Below, piece by piece: positions 9,240-16,963 of a DNA stretch of 64,000 nt. The translations under genes and the position numbers were made by a program. The first letter of the stretch is position 1, and the number at the start of each line of letters is the position of its first letter. The notes beneath the pieces are model-generated. The model was not told the DNA's origin, made no database searches, and saw nothing but the letters and a program-made list of their open reading frames with translations. This stretch comes from Haemophilus sp. (GTDB lineage Bacteria; Pseudomonadota; Gammaproteobacteria; Enterobacterales; Pasteurellaceae), in contig JAHZCD010000001.1 in NCBI GenBank assembly GCA_019423025.1, positions 1 to 64,000 of the forward strand, read 5' to 3'.

Positions 9240-11216
9240 TTATGCTCCTTTCGCTTCCGTTACAGGCTCAGCTAAATGAGAAGCCCACAAGTGAGATGGC
9301 TCGCCCTCCACGGCGGTTAATATCAATTTTTGATCCGGATTTGCATCTGGTCGTAATGAACGACTTGCAAAACGGTCACCTGTAGCAAAATCGTAAGGTG
9401 ATGGTACACTGCCCGGAATTTGATATAAACGTTTCGCACGGACTTCAGTTGAAAGGACAGAACCCAATAAGCCACGGGTATATTCGTGTGTTGGATTAGC
9501 AAGCAATAAGGATGTTGGCGCCATTTCAACCACTTGACCCGCATACATTACCGTAATGTGGTGAGCTAATTGGGCAACCAATGCTAAATCGTGGCTGACA
9601 AACACCATCGCAAAACCCAGTTTTTCACGTAATTCATTCAATAATTTCACTACTTCTGCTTGAACGGTTACGTCTAATGCGGTTGTTGGTTCATCGGCGA
9701 TTAATAATTTCGGCTCACGAGTTAATGCCATTGCAATCACCACACGTTGACGTTGACCACCAGAAAGTTCATGCGGATAACGGTTCAATACTTTTTCAGG
9801 ATCAAGGTGTACCCATTCCAACAATTTTTCTGCGGTATGGTGGCTGCCACGTTTAATGAGCTGTGCCATTTGATCTTTAATACGCATTGATGGGTTTAAC
9901 GCACTTAAAGAGTCTTGGTAAATCATCGCAATTTCAGAACCACGCAATTCACTTAAATTATTAGAATTGAGCAAGCTGTGTTGTTTACCGCTACGGTCGG
10001 TGAAAAGCACTTCCCCAGTGATTTTTGCTGTTTTTGGTAACAAGCCCATGATAGAGAATGCTGTAATGGATTTACCACAACCAGACTCACCGACTAACCC
10101 CATGGTTTCCCCTTCATTTACGGTGAAGCTGATATTATCTACTAATGGAATTTCACCATAACGATTCGGGAAACGAATAGATAAGTTTTTCACTTGTAAA
10201 ATCGGTTTTGCATTTGGATCTAATTGCATACGATTAGTACGTGTGATTTCTTTTTCATGTAATTTGAGTAAGTAACGTTTTAACGCAAGCCCCTCAGAAA
10301 GCGCTTCTTGTACGTCAGTAGAAAGACGTTCATCTGATTTGCCTTCTGGTTTTTTACCGCCTTTTAAGCGCGGATTAACCAAGGCATCAGTAAGACCTTC
10401 CGCCAAGATATTTAAGGCTAATACGGTTAAAAGAATCATGACACCCGCAAAGGTTGTCGCCCACCATGCACCGTTTAATACGATATTACGACCTTCAGAA
10501 AGAATATTACCCCATGAAGGATGCGGTGGTTGTACACCTGCGCCCAAGAAAGAAAGCGAGGCTTCGAATACAATGGCATCTGCCACCATTACGGTTGCGA
10601 AGACTAAAACCGGTGCAGCGGTATTGCGTACAACGTGTTTGAGAAGAATATAAGTACGGCTACCACCAATCACGCGTTCAGCACGCACATAGTCTTCATC
10701 CCATTGTGATACCACGTTCGCACGAACCACTCGAGCAAGCTGCGGGGTATAAACCACGGCAATGGTGATAATAATAACCGGTACAGAATTACCAAAGGTT
10801 GCTAATAACACTGCGGCTAATGCGATACCCGGGAAAGCCATTAAAATATCCATTAAGCGCATGATGATTTCATTACCCCATTTATCGGATGTGGCTGCAG
10901 TTGCACCTAAAATACTACCGAAAAGAATGGCACAAGCTACCGCACCTAAACCGATAAATAAGGACGTTTGGGCGCCGTAAACAATACGAGAGAAAATATC
11001 ACGACCAAGTCGATCAGTCCCAAACCAATATTCCGCACTTGGAGCACGCATACGTGCGATCACTTCTAATGGATCATGTGTTGCGACCCAAGGGGCAAAC
11101 ACCGCCACTAAAGCAACGAAAACTAAGAATAATAATGAAATTTTTGATGCGGTGGAAAGTGCTCGGAATCTCGCACCGCTTGCAGCTAATCGATCTGCTA
11201 AACCTTGACGAAACAT
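9240..11216 (-). CDS. Fused ABC permease and ATPase (DppC-DppD-like fusion)
   Basis: A 658-residue protein joining two subunits that are usually separate. Residues about 25-285 are an inner-membrane permease of the DppC/OppC kind, with the family loop (ERVIGGSRTYILLKHVVRN) near 180-198. After a linker of about 50 residues, 338-640 are an ATPase with Walker A GESGCGKS (376-383), signature LSGGQ (484-488) and Walker B LLIADEP (504-510), then a C-terminal region with the oligopeptide-type tail. There is no stop or frameshift at the junction, so this is a true fusion. The start overlaps the upstream stop as TAATG, implying coupled translation. Confidence 0.9.
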   Translation of the reverse strand: MFRQGLADRLAASGARFRALSTASKISLLFLVFVALVAVFAPWVATHDPLEVIARMRAPSAEYWFGTDRLGRDIFSRIVYGAQTSLFIGLGAVACAILFGSILGATAATSDKWGNEIIMRLMDILMAFPGIALAAVLLATFGNSVPVIIITIAVVYTPQLARVVRANVVSQWDEDYVRAERVIGGSRTYILLKHVVRNTAAPVLVFATVMVADAIVFEASLSFLGAGVQPPHPSWGNILSEGRNIVLNGAWWATTFAGVMILLTVLALNILAEGLTDALVNPRLKGGKKPEGKSDERLSTDVQEALSEGLALKRYLLKLHEKEITRTNRMQLDPNAKPILQVKNLSIRFPNRYGEIPLVDNISFTVNEGETMGLVGESGCGKSITAFSIMGLLPKTAKITGEVLFTDRSGKQHSLLNSNNLSELRGSEIAMIYQDSLSALNPSMRIKDQMAQLIKRGSHHTAEKLLEWVHLDPEKVLNRYPHELSGGQRQRVVIAMALTREPKLLIADEPTTALDVTVQAEVVKLLNELREKLGFAMVFVSHDLALVAQLAHHITVMYAGQVVEMAPTSLLLANPTHEYTRGLLGSVLSTEVRAKRLYQIPGSVPSPYDFATGDRFASRSLRPDANPDQKLILTAVEGEPSHLWASHLAEPVTEAKGA

Positions 11217-12169
11217 TATAGACTCCGAATTTTAGGGTTAATCAACACATAGAGAATATCAACGATAATATTCACTAAAACGAAGGTAAAGGCGATTGTT
11301 AGTACCACACCTTGTACTAAGTGCAAGTCATGGTTGACGATACCGTTAAAAATCAATTTCCCCATGCCTGGTAAGTCAAAGATTTGTTCGATAACTACCG
11401 CACCACCAAGTAAGTATCCTACGCGTAAACCTAATACAGTCACTGGTGTAATTAAGGCATTACGTAATACGTTGTGGCGAATAACAGTTGCATAAGGTAC
11501 ACCGTTACCAATCGCCGTTCTCACATAGTCTTTATCCATTTCTTCTACCATGGTTGTACGTACCACACGAATTAATGACGCACATACCGGCACAGCAAGT
11601 GCAAGAGATGGCAAAATCATGGAATTGATATACCCCATTGGGCTTTCGCTGAATGGCACAAAACCACCAGAAGGCAACCAATCTAATTCCAAAGAGAACC
11701 ATTGAATAAGTAAGATACCTAACCAGAATGATGGTGTTGCAACCGCTGCTACAGAGATTAAACGAATCACTTGGTCTACCCAGCTATCACGATAAAGCGC
11801 GGCTAGTACACCTAATGAGAAAGACACCACTGCCGCAAACACCACACCAATTAAGGTAAGTTGTAACGTGATTGGGAAAGATTTCGCTAACATGCTACTA
11901 ATCGGTAATTCTGGTGGCATCGTCACACCAAAATCCAATACAAGTAAGTTGCCTAAGAAACGAAAATATTGAACAAAGAGTGGATCATTTAAGCCATGTG
12001 ATTCGCGGTAAAGTTGTTTTGCCGCTTCACTAGCACTTTCGCCTAATGCCACTGTAGCAGGATCACCCGGCGTGAATTGAAGCACTACAAAGACGAGTGC
12101 TGTTACACCAAGTATCATGACCGGCAAAGCCATCAATCGGCGTAACAATAATCGAAGTATCATTTCCAT
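11216..12169 (-). CDS. Peptide/nickel-type ABC permease (DppB-like)
   Basis: Inner-membrane permease of 317 residues with about six transmembrane helices, DppB/OppB/NikB class. The conserved FTPGDPA segment after the first helix, the cytoplasmic loop for ATPase contact near DYVRTAIGNGVPYATVIRHNVLRN, and the C-terminal VDILYVLINPKIR are typical. It pairs with the permease half of the next gene. A ribosome site AGAGG precedes the first ATG; a second ATG two codons on could also serve. It is first in its operon, behind a CRP-type promoter. Confidence 0.9.
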   Translation of the reverse strand: MEMILRLLLRRLMALPVMILGVTALVFVVLQFTPGDPATVALGESASEAAKQLYRESHGLNDPLFVQYFRFLGNLLVLDFGVTMPPELPISSMLAKSFPITLQLTLIGVVFAAVVSFSLGVLAALYRDSWVDQVIRLISVAAVATPSFWLGILLIQWFSLELDWLPSGGFVPFSESPMGYINSMILPSLALAVPVCASLIRVVRTTMVEEMDKDYVRTAIGNGVPYATVIRHNVLRNALITPVTVLGLRVGYLLGGAVVIEQIFDLPGMGKLIFNGIVNHDLHLVQGVVLTIAFTFVLVNIIVDILYVLINPKIRSL

Positions 12170-12256
12170 CTGACCTCTCCTATTCTATTTTGAGAAATTC
12201 ATTAAATTAAAAATGAAGTGAAACAATCAAATTAAAAAACAAAATGATTTATACAA

Positions 12257-12329
12257 ATCATAATATCCGCTCTATACCCTGTCAATCCAAGTACCTAGGG
12301 CAAAGTTCAAATCTGTGATCGGCTTCACA
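12257..12329 (-). promoter_or_regulatory. CRP-dependent promoter of the ABC permease operon
   Basis: Read on the minus strand: -35 TTGACA (12280-12285), 17-base spacer, -10 TATGAT (12257-12262). Upstream is TGTGATCGGCTTCACA (12314-12329), a perfect TGTGA-N6-TCACA CRP site. With a start near 12250 the site is centred at about -71, a position used for class I activation. The same arrangement occurs in front of the binding-protein gene. Confidence 0.8.
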
Positions 12330-12404
12330 AAGATTTTTTTGAAATAAAATAGAGAGAAAAAATGATTGAAAAACAGGGAAAAAAATGACCGCACTTTGGT
12401 GTTA

Positions 12405-12441
12405 AAAAGAAAGAAAAAAGGCTGTTGATTGCTCAACAGCC
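12405..12441 (-). terminator. Terminator of the binding-protein gene
   Basis: GGCTGTTGA (12420-12428) and TCAACAGCC (12433-12441) form a nine-base stem; on the minus strand TTTTTTCTTTC follows. It separates the binding-protein unit from the permease operon. Confidence 0.85.
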
Positions 12442-12460
12442 CAAACATTAAAAAGTACTT

Positions 12461-14059
12461 TTATTTACGGCCCACACCGAGGAAAGATAAACCGGTTGTC
12501 GCCAATGGTTGATAGCCTTCAAGACTGCTATCATCCCATGCGGAAGGAAGTTTACGATGAACAATCGGATAAAGCGGTACTTCAGCCGCAATAATGTTAA
12601 TCGCTTCTTCCCATGATTTTTTCGCTTCAGCGTGATCTTTTGCTCTCACAGCTGCATTGAGCAATTCAGTCACTTTCGCAAATTCAGGGGTGTTGCTCCA
12701 GCGGAAACGACGTTTCGGCCATACATCACCACGATACCACCAGCTTAAAAGCAAGTCTAAGTCGTTACCGAACACTGATGGATCACCCGGGGCGATTGCC
12801 ACTTCATATACACCAGGATCTACGTTGTTGCTGTATAACGCACCAGATTGTAAGTGTTGTAAAGTTACTTTCACACCTGGAATCTTGTTCCAAGACTCTA
12901 AAATTAACGGTGCAGATTCTTTCACCCAGTCATGGTCGGTTGCGAGTAAATCAAATTTAAGCTCAGTTACACTTGCTTCTTTTAATAATGCTGCTGCTTT
13001 TTCCGGATCATAAGGATATTGAGTTGATGCCTTAATATAATCTGGGTGAGTCGTTTGTAAGTATGATGTTGCAGCTTCTGCATTACCATCAAATACAATA
13101 TCAACAAGTTTGTCAGTGTTTAAACCATAGTGTAACGCTTGGCGTACTTTTGGATTGTTAAACGGAGCTTTTTCACAGTTAAACATTAAGAATAGCAAGC
13201 CGAAAGATTGAACGGATTGCACTTGTTGTTTTTTGTTTTTCAAGCGACTAATGTCTAAATAAGGCACGCTTTCCATTGCTTGAGTACGTTTAGACTCTTG
13301 TGCAGTCACACGAGCTGCGGCATCAGAAAGTAATAACCAAGACATTTTTTCAACTTGCGCTGGATATTTACCATTGTAAGGTTCATACGCTTCAAAGACG
13401 ATTTTGTCATCTTTCACTGCTGAAACAAATTTGAATGGACCAGAACCAACTGGGTGCGCATCAAATGCAGATTGCCCTACTTTGTCGATTACATGTTTCG
13501 GTACAATTTTCACGCAAGTTAAACGGTTAGCAAATAAAGCAAATGGATATTTCAATTTAAATTCCACCACTTTATCATCCACAGCTTTCACACTTTCAAT
13601 GAAATCAATAAACATCACGAATAAAGATTTATTGGCTGGATCCATAATACGATTGAAAGAATACACAACGTCTTCAATGGTGACTGGTGCGCCATCATGG
13701 AAGGTTGCGCCTTCACGTAAAGTAATGCGCCATGTTGTTTCATCAACTTGTTCTGGCTCTTTTCCTGCTAAAGCAAGATAAGGTTCACGAGTTGCAGGAT
13801 GCAAATCCACTAAACCTTCAAAAATGTGCAAGTTTGCTGCATAAGGTGATGCACCACTTGATGTCATTGGGTCAAAACCGGTAGAAAGCGGATAAGCAAT
13901 CCCTGCTTCAATAGTTTTACCTTTAATGTCAGCTGCAAAGGCTTTTGGTGAAAATGTGCCTAACGTACCACTAAATGCAAGACCTGCCCCTACGCCAGCC
14001 ATAAGTTTCATAAAATGACGACGAGATTCATTAGTTTCAAAGGAAAAATGCTTTGTCAT
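12461..14059 (-). CDS. Tat-exported ABC substrate-binding protein (SBP family 5)
   Basis: Periplasmic binding protein of 532 residues, family 5 (peptides, nickel, haem, glutathione). The N terminus has a twin-arginine signal SRRHFMK at 12-18, a hydrophobic stretch and a likely cleavage site after AKAFA-type sequence near residue 42, so it is exported folded through Tat, which is unusual for this family. The core [19 protein letters not shown] segment is typical. The ATG at 14059 is chosen because AGGAG lies five bases upstream and the signal peptide then starts correctly. Substrate unknown; it serves the transporter encoded downstream. Confidence 0.88.
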   Translation of the reverse strand: MTKHFSFETNESRRHFMKLMAGVGAGLAFSGTLGTFSPKAFAADIKGKTIEAGIAYPLSTGFDPMTSSGASPYAANLHIFEGLVDLHPATREPYLALAGKEPEQVDETTWRITLREGATFHDGAPVTIEDVVYSFNRIMDPANKSLFVMFIDFIESVKAVDDKVVEFKLKYPFALFANRLTCVKIVPKHVIDKVGQSAFDAHPVGSGPFKFVSAVKDDKIVFEAYEPYNGKYPAQVEKMSWLLLSDAAARVTAQESKRTQAMESVPYLDISRLKNKKQQVQSVQSFGLLFLMFNCEKAPFNNPKVRQALHYGLNTDKLVDIVFDGNAEAATSYLQTTHPDYIKASTQYPYDPEKAAALLKEASVTELKFDLLATDHDWVKESAPLILESWNKIPGVKVTLQHLQSGALYSNNVDPGVYEVAIAPGDPSVFGNDLDLLLSWWYRGDVWPKRRFRWSNTPEFAKVTELLNAAVRAKDHAEAKKSWEEAINIIAAEVPLYPIVHRKLPSAWDDSSLEGYQPLATTGLSFLGVGRK

Positions 14060-14172
14060 ACTAAACTCCTGATGAGTAATAAAATCATATTTTTGGTTTT
14101 TAAACCTAGCCAAACATTTCATTCGAAAATGAAGTAAAGCAATCAAATCTTAGAATAAAATGATTTGCATCA

Positions 14173-14235
14173 ATCATAATCATCTTCGCTTCATTCTGTC
14201 AAAGAGGAAATATTGAATGTGTGATCTACTTCACA
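14173..14235 (-). promoter_or_regulatory. CRP-dependent promoter of the binding-protein gene
   Basis: On the minus strand: -35 TTGACA (14197-14202), 18-base spacer, -10 TATGAT (14173-14178). TGTGATCTACTTCACA (14220-14235) is a perfect CRP site. With a start near 14166 it is centred at about -61.5, the classical class I position. The leader resembles that of the permease operon for about 100 bases. Confidence 0.85.
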
Positions 14236-14290
14236 GAGTTTTTTTCGCAATTCAGCATAAAAGTTTTTAGCTATGTATAATTTATTATAG

Positions 14291-14355
14291 ATAGTTTTTG
14301 TCTATTAAATCACTAGGTAATATGAAATAGCTATCAGAAAAAACTATGCTATAAT
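14291..14355 (+). promoter_or_regulatory. dps promoter with OxyR-like site
   Basis: A consensus -10 box TATAAT lies at 14350-14355, with no good -35 box, as is common for activated promoters. Upstream, ATAG-N7-CTAT (14291-14305) matches one half of the OxyR motif exactly. A weaker second half (CTAG at 14313-14316) sits at the correct seven-base spacing. OxyR control of dps is known in enteric bacteria, and I recall it for H. influenzae. Confidence 0.5.
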
Positions 14356-14413
14356 GACCGCAATTCCCAAGCAAGGGAACAATATTTTAATCAACAACAA
14401 AGAGGAAAATACT

Positions 14414-14896
14414 ATGCCAAAAACATCAATCGGTTTAGATAAAAAAGCATCTGAAAAATTAGCAGCAAAATTAAATGAATTATTAGCAACCTATCAGGTA
14501 TTCTATACCAACGTGCGCGGTTACCACTGGAACATTAAAGGGGTAAACTTCTTTGAATTACACGCAAAATTTGAAGAAATCTACACTGATTTAGTAGTAA
14601 AAGTAGATGAAGTGGCAGAACGTATCTTAACTTTAGGTTACACACCACATAACGGTTATTCACAATACTTCCAACACTCACGTATTAAAGAAGAGTTAGG
14701 GGTAAGTGATGCGCAATCTTGCTTAAAAGGCACATTAGAAGGATTAAAAGTATTACTTGAACAACAACGTGAAATCCTTGAATTAGCGGGTGAGTCTGAT
14801 GATGAAGGTACGGCTTCTCAAATGAGCGACTACATCAAAGAACAAGAAAAACTTGTTTGGATGTTCCAAGCTGCTTGCCAAACTTGCCATGCTTAA
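14414..14896 (+). CDS. dps: Dps, DNA-protecting iron-binding protein
   Basis: Dodecameric ferritin-like protein that oxidises iron with hydrogen peroxide and protects DNA during stress. The 160-residue product has the inter-subunit ferroxidase residues with the family spacing: His38, His50, Glu54, Asp65 and Glu69, in the context YHWNIKG and KVDEVAERI. The ATG at 14414 follows AGAGGA; an earlier in-frame ATG at 14354 overlaps the -10 box and is rejected as a start. The N-terminal tail is short and has several lysines. It is a single-gene unit with its own promoter and terminator. Confidence 0.95.
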   Translation: MPKTSIGLDKKASEKLAAKLNELLATYQVFYTNVRGYHWNIKGVNFFELHAKFEEIYTDLVVKVDEVAERILTLGYTPHNGYSQYFQHSRIKEELGVSDAQSCLKGTLEGLKVLLEQQREILELAGESDDEGTASQMSDYIKEQEKLVWMFQAACQTCHA

Positions 14897-14916
14897 TTAA
14901 ATATTGATTAAATACG

Positions 14917-14943
14917 AAAGCCGACTGATGTCGGCTTTTTTAT
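14917..14943 (+). terminator. Terminator after dps
   Basis: AAAGCCGAC and GTCGGCTTT with a four-base loop, followed by a T-run. It lies right at the end of the convergent yjjB gene. Confidence 0.85.
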
Positions 14944-14946
14944 TTT

Positions 14947-15408
14947 CTATACGACCGGTTTTTGTCGATAGAACAATAGTCCTGGTAAGGCTAAGCCTAA
15001 AACAAGAGCGCCCAAAATAAAGCTGGTATTGATAAAAGAGCTGATCATTTGCTCAAATAATTTATCGGAAAAGCCATAATGGTGAATTTGTACGATAGCA
15101 ATCATCGCTTTATAAGCATGAACACCTGGAATCATTGGAATAATTGCCGCAACAGTAAAGACTTTCGGATGGGCTAAATAACGATGAGATAAATGCACCC
15201 CAATAAAACCAATCACACAAGTGGCGAAAAAAGTGGCAAAAACAATTGGGACACCAAAGTGTAGTAATAAAGTTCGTGTGACATGTCCAAGTGCACCTAA
15301 AATCGCACAATACTTTAAGGCTTTAGGCGGAACATTAAATACTAAAGCAAATCCTACTGCGGGGATGGCAGCAAAAAGCATATCATCGAGTAAATTCAGT
15401 AAAAACAT
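14947..15408 (-). CDS. yjjB: YjjB, exporter subunit of ThrE superfamily
   Basis: Membrane protein of 153 residues with about four to five helices, corresponding to the C-terminal half of ThrE-type threonine/serine exporters. In E. coli the YjjP-YjjB pair has been linked to succinate export. The start at 15408 is preferred because the N terminus then aligns with E. coli YjjB (DMLFAAIPAVGFALVFNVP); an earlier in-frame start at 15432 would overlap yjjP by about 20 bases and cannot be excluded. It works with YjjP, encoded directly upstream. Confidence 0.88.
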   Translation of the reverse strand: MFLLNLLDDMLFAAIPAVGFALVFNVPPKALKYCAILGALGHVTRTLLLHFGVPIVFATFFATCVIGFIGVHLSHRYLAHPKVFTVAAIIPMIPGVHAYKAMIAIVQIHHYGFSDKLFEQMISSFINTSFILGALVLGLALPGLLFYRQKPVV

Positions 15409-15412
15409 CTTA

Positions 15413-16183
15413 TTACCCCACCCAAGAAACAATATTTAAAAGATTTAACGCAAAGACAATACCTAAACAAGCACCAAAAGTGAGAACCGTAGCGATGGTC
15501 CAGCGTCCTATTCCCATATTGACATACCCTTTTAAAATATCCGCAAGTGAATTAATTAATGGGAATCCTGGAACGAGTAATAAAACGCTAGAAGCTAATG
15601 CGATATGAGGATCATTTCCTAAACTATATTTCAAACTGACACCGGAAATCAGTGAGGCGACAAAAGCGGTAATGGCAAAAACGATGAGTGGATTGTAATG
15701 ACGTTTAGAAATTTCTTGTCGAACAAACATGGCAATGGCAGAAGCAATAAAGGTGATCGCACAAATTGTCATATCTCCGCCAGAAAGGTGAGCAAAAGAG
15801 GCACAAGATAAACCAATCATAAACACCACCAAATAACGGTTATATTTTAGTGGTTTTAACTTATCCAATTTCTTTTGTGCCATAGACAAATCATACAAAT
15901 GATGCTCTACGGCAACCACAATGTGCTGAACATCCGTAACAATTTGCATATTAATGCCTTTATCGACATTCTTACGCACTGTAGTAATGCAATGTTGTTT
16001 AGAAAGTGTGGTCAATAAGACGGCATTTGCCGTTAAAGCACACTCCACGCTTTCAATGCCTAAAGCTACACCTAATCGCTGTGCCATTTGTACGACAACA
16101 GCACTTTCTGCTCCATGCTGTAACAATAACAAAGCGGTTTCCACACAAATGCGGGTAACCGCTCGTTGGTATTCCTGATCCAT
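15413..16183 (-). CDS. yjjP: YjjP, exporter subunit of ThrE superfamily
   Basis: A 256-residue protein whose first 110 residues form a soluble domain and whose remainder has about five membrane helices, the N-terminal half of ThrE-type exporters. The segment with GAESAVVVQMAQRLGVALG is characteristic. It ends four bases before the preferred yjjB start, so both subunits are made from one message. Amino-acid or dicarboxylate export is the likely role; the exact substrate here is unknown. Confidence 0.9.
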   Translation of the reverse strand: MDQEYQRAVTRICVETALLLLQHGAESAVVVQMAQRLGVALGIESVECALTANAVLLTTLSKQHCITTVRKNVDKGINMQIVTDVQHIVVAVEHHLYDLSMAQKKLDKLKPLKYNRYLVVFMIGLSCASFAHLSGGDMTICAITFIASAIAMFVRQEISKRHYNPLIVFAITAFVASLISGVSLKYSLGNDPHIALASSVLLLVPGFPLINSLADILKGYVNMGIGRWTIATVLTFGACLGIVFALNLLNIVSWVG

Positions 16184-16312
16184 ATCTCTACGCTCTTATT
16201 AAAGTAAACGTTAGAGATTATAGATCGATGAATAAAAAATACTGAAAAAATGACCGCACCTATGATCCAAGTCAAAACTTCAGTATTTCCAATGCCTATG
16301 AATCAGCAGTGA

Positions 16313-16960
16313 TTAAATGGCTTTATCAAAATACAATGGCACATCACTTAACTTAGCCATATTCGTGATATAAGCTAAAACCGCTGGTGGAAATTCGATT
16401 TCTTTCACACAAGTAAGATTTCGTAATACCGGGAAAACAATAATATCTTCAAGAGAAAGTTGGCCGTTTAATGCATTTTCAGATTGAATTAATACCGCCA
16501 ATTTCTCTAAATCGCCTTTTAAGCGAGCGAGATAGGTTTCTGTCTTCGCGATATTTTCTGCAAAATCACCAATAAATTCCGTTTTCTTTTTAGTGAAATA
16601 ATCGACCGCACTTTGGGTTTCAAATTCTGCTAAGCCAATTTGCGTGAAGCGTGCAGTCGTAAGATGACCATAATAACTGCCGACTTCTTTTAACCATGCT
16701 TCAATTTCAGGGCGAACTTGTTCAGATAAGATTTTTTCACCAAAATGCTCATCTATATAATGCACGATATCCAAACTTTCTGGCATCGCGGTACCATCTT
16801 CTTTGACAAGAATTGGTACAACCTTTTTCCCCACTAAACCGATTGGCGTTGCTTCATCATCATTTGCAAGCACTACAAGTTCTACTGGCAAATTTTTTAA
16901 ACCGAAAATCATGCGAGCTCGCACACAAAACGGGCAATGATCGTAAACTTATAATTTCAT
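16313..16960 (-). pseudogene. grxB: Glutaredoxin 2 gene (grxB) with stop at codon 4
   Basis: The reading frame of glutaredoxin 2 (GST-like, 215 codons) is complete apart from one in-frame TAA at 16949-16951. It reads Met-Lys-Leu-stop-Val-Tyr-Asp-His-Cys-Pro-Phe-Cys, where E. coli GrxB has a Tyr codon at the fourth position; TAT to TAA is a single-base change. A strong ribosome site (AGGAG) still precedes the original ATG at 16960. Restart at GTG 16924 or the next ATG would make about 200 residues without the CPFC redox site. So the gene is probably inactive as glutaredoxin, unless the base is a sequencing error. The rest shows no decay. Confidence 0.8.
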
Positions 16961-16963
16961 TTT

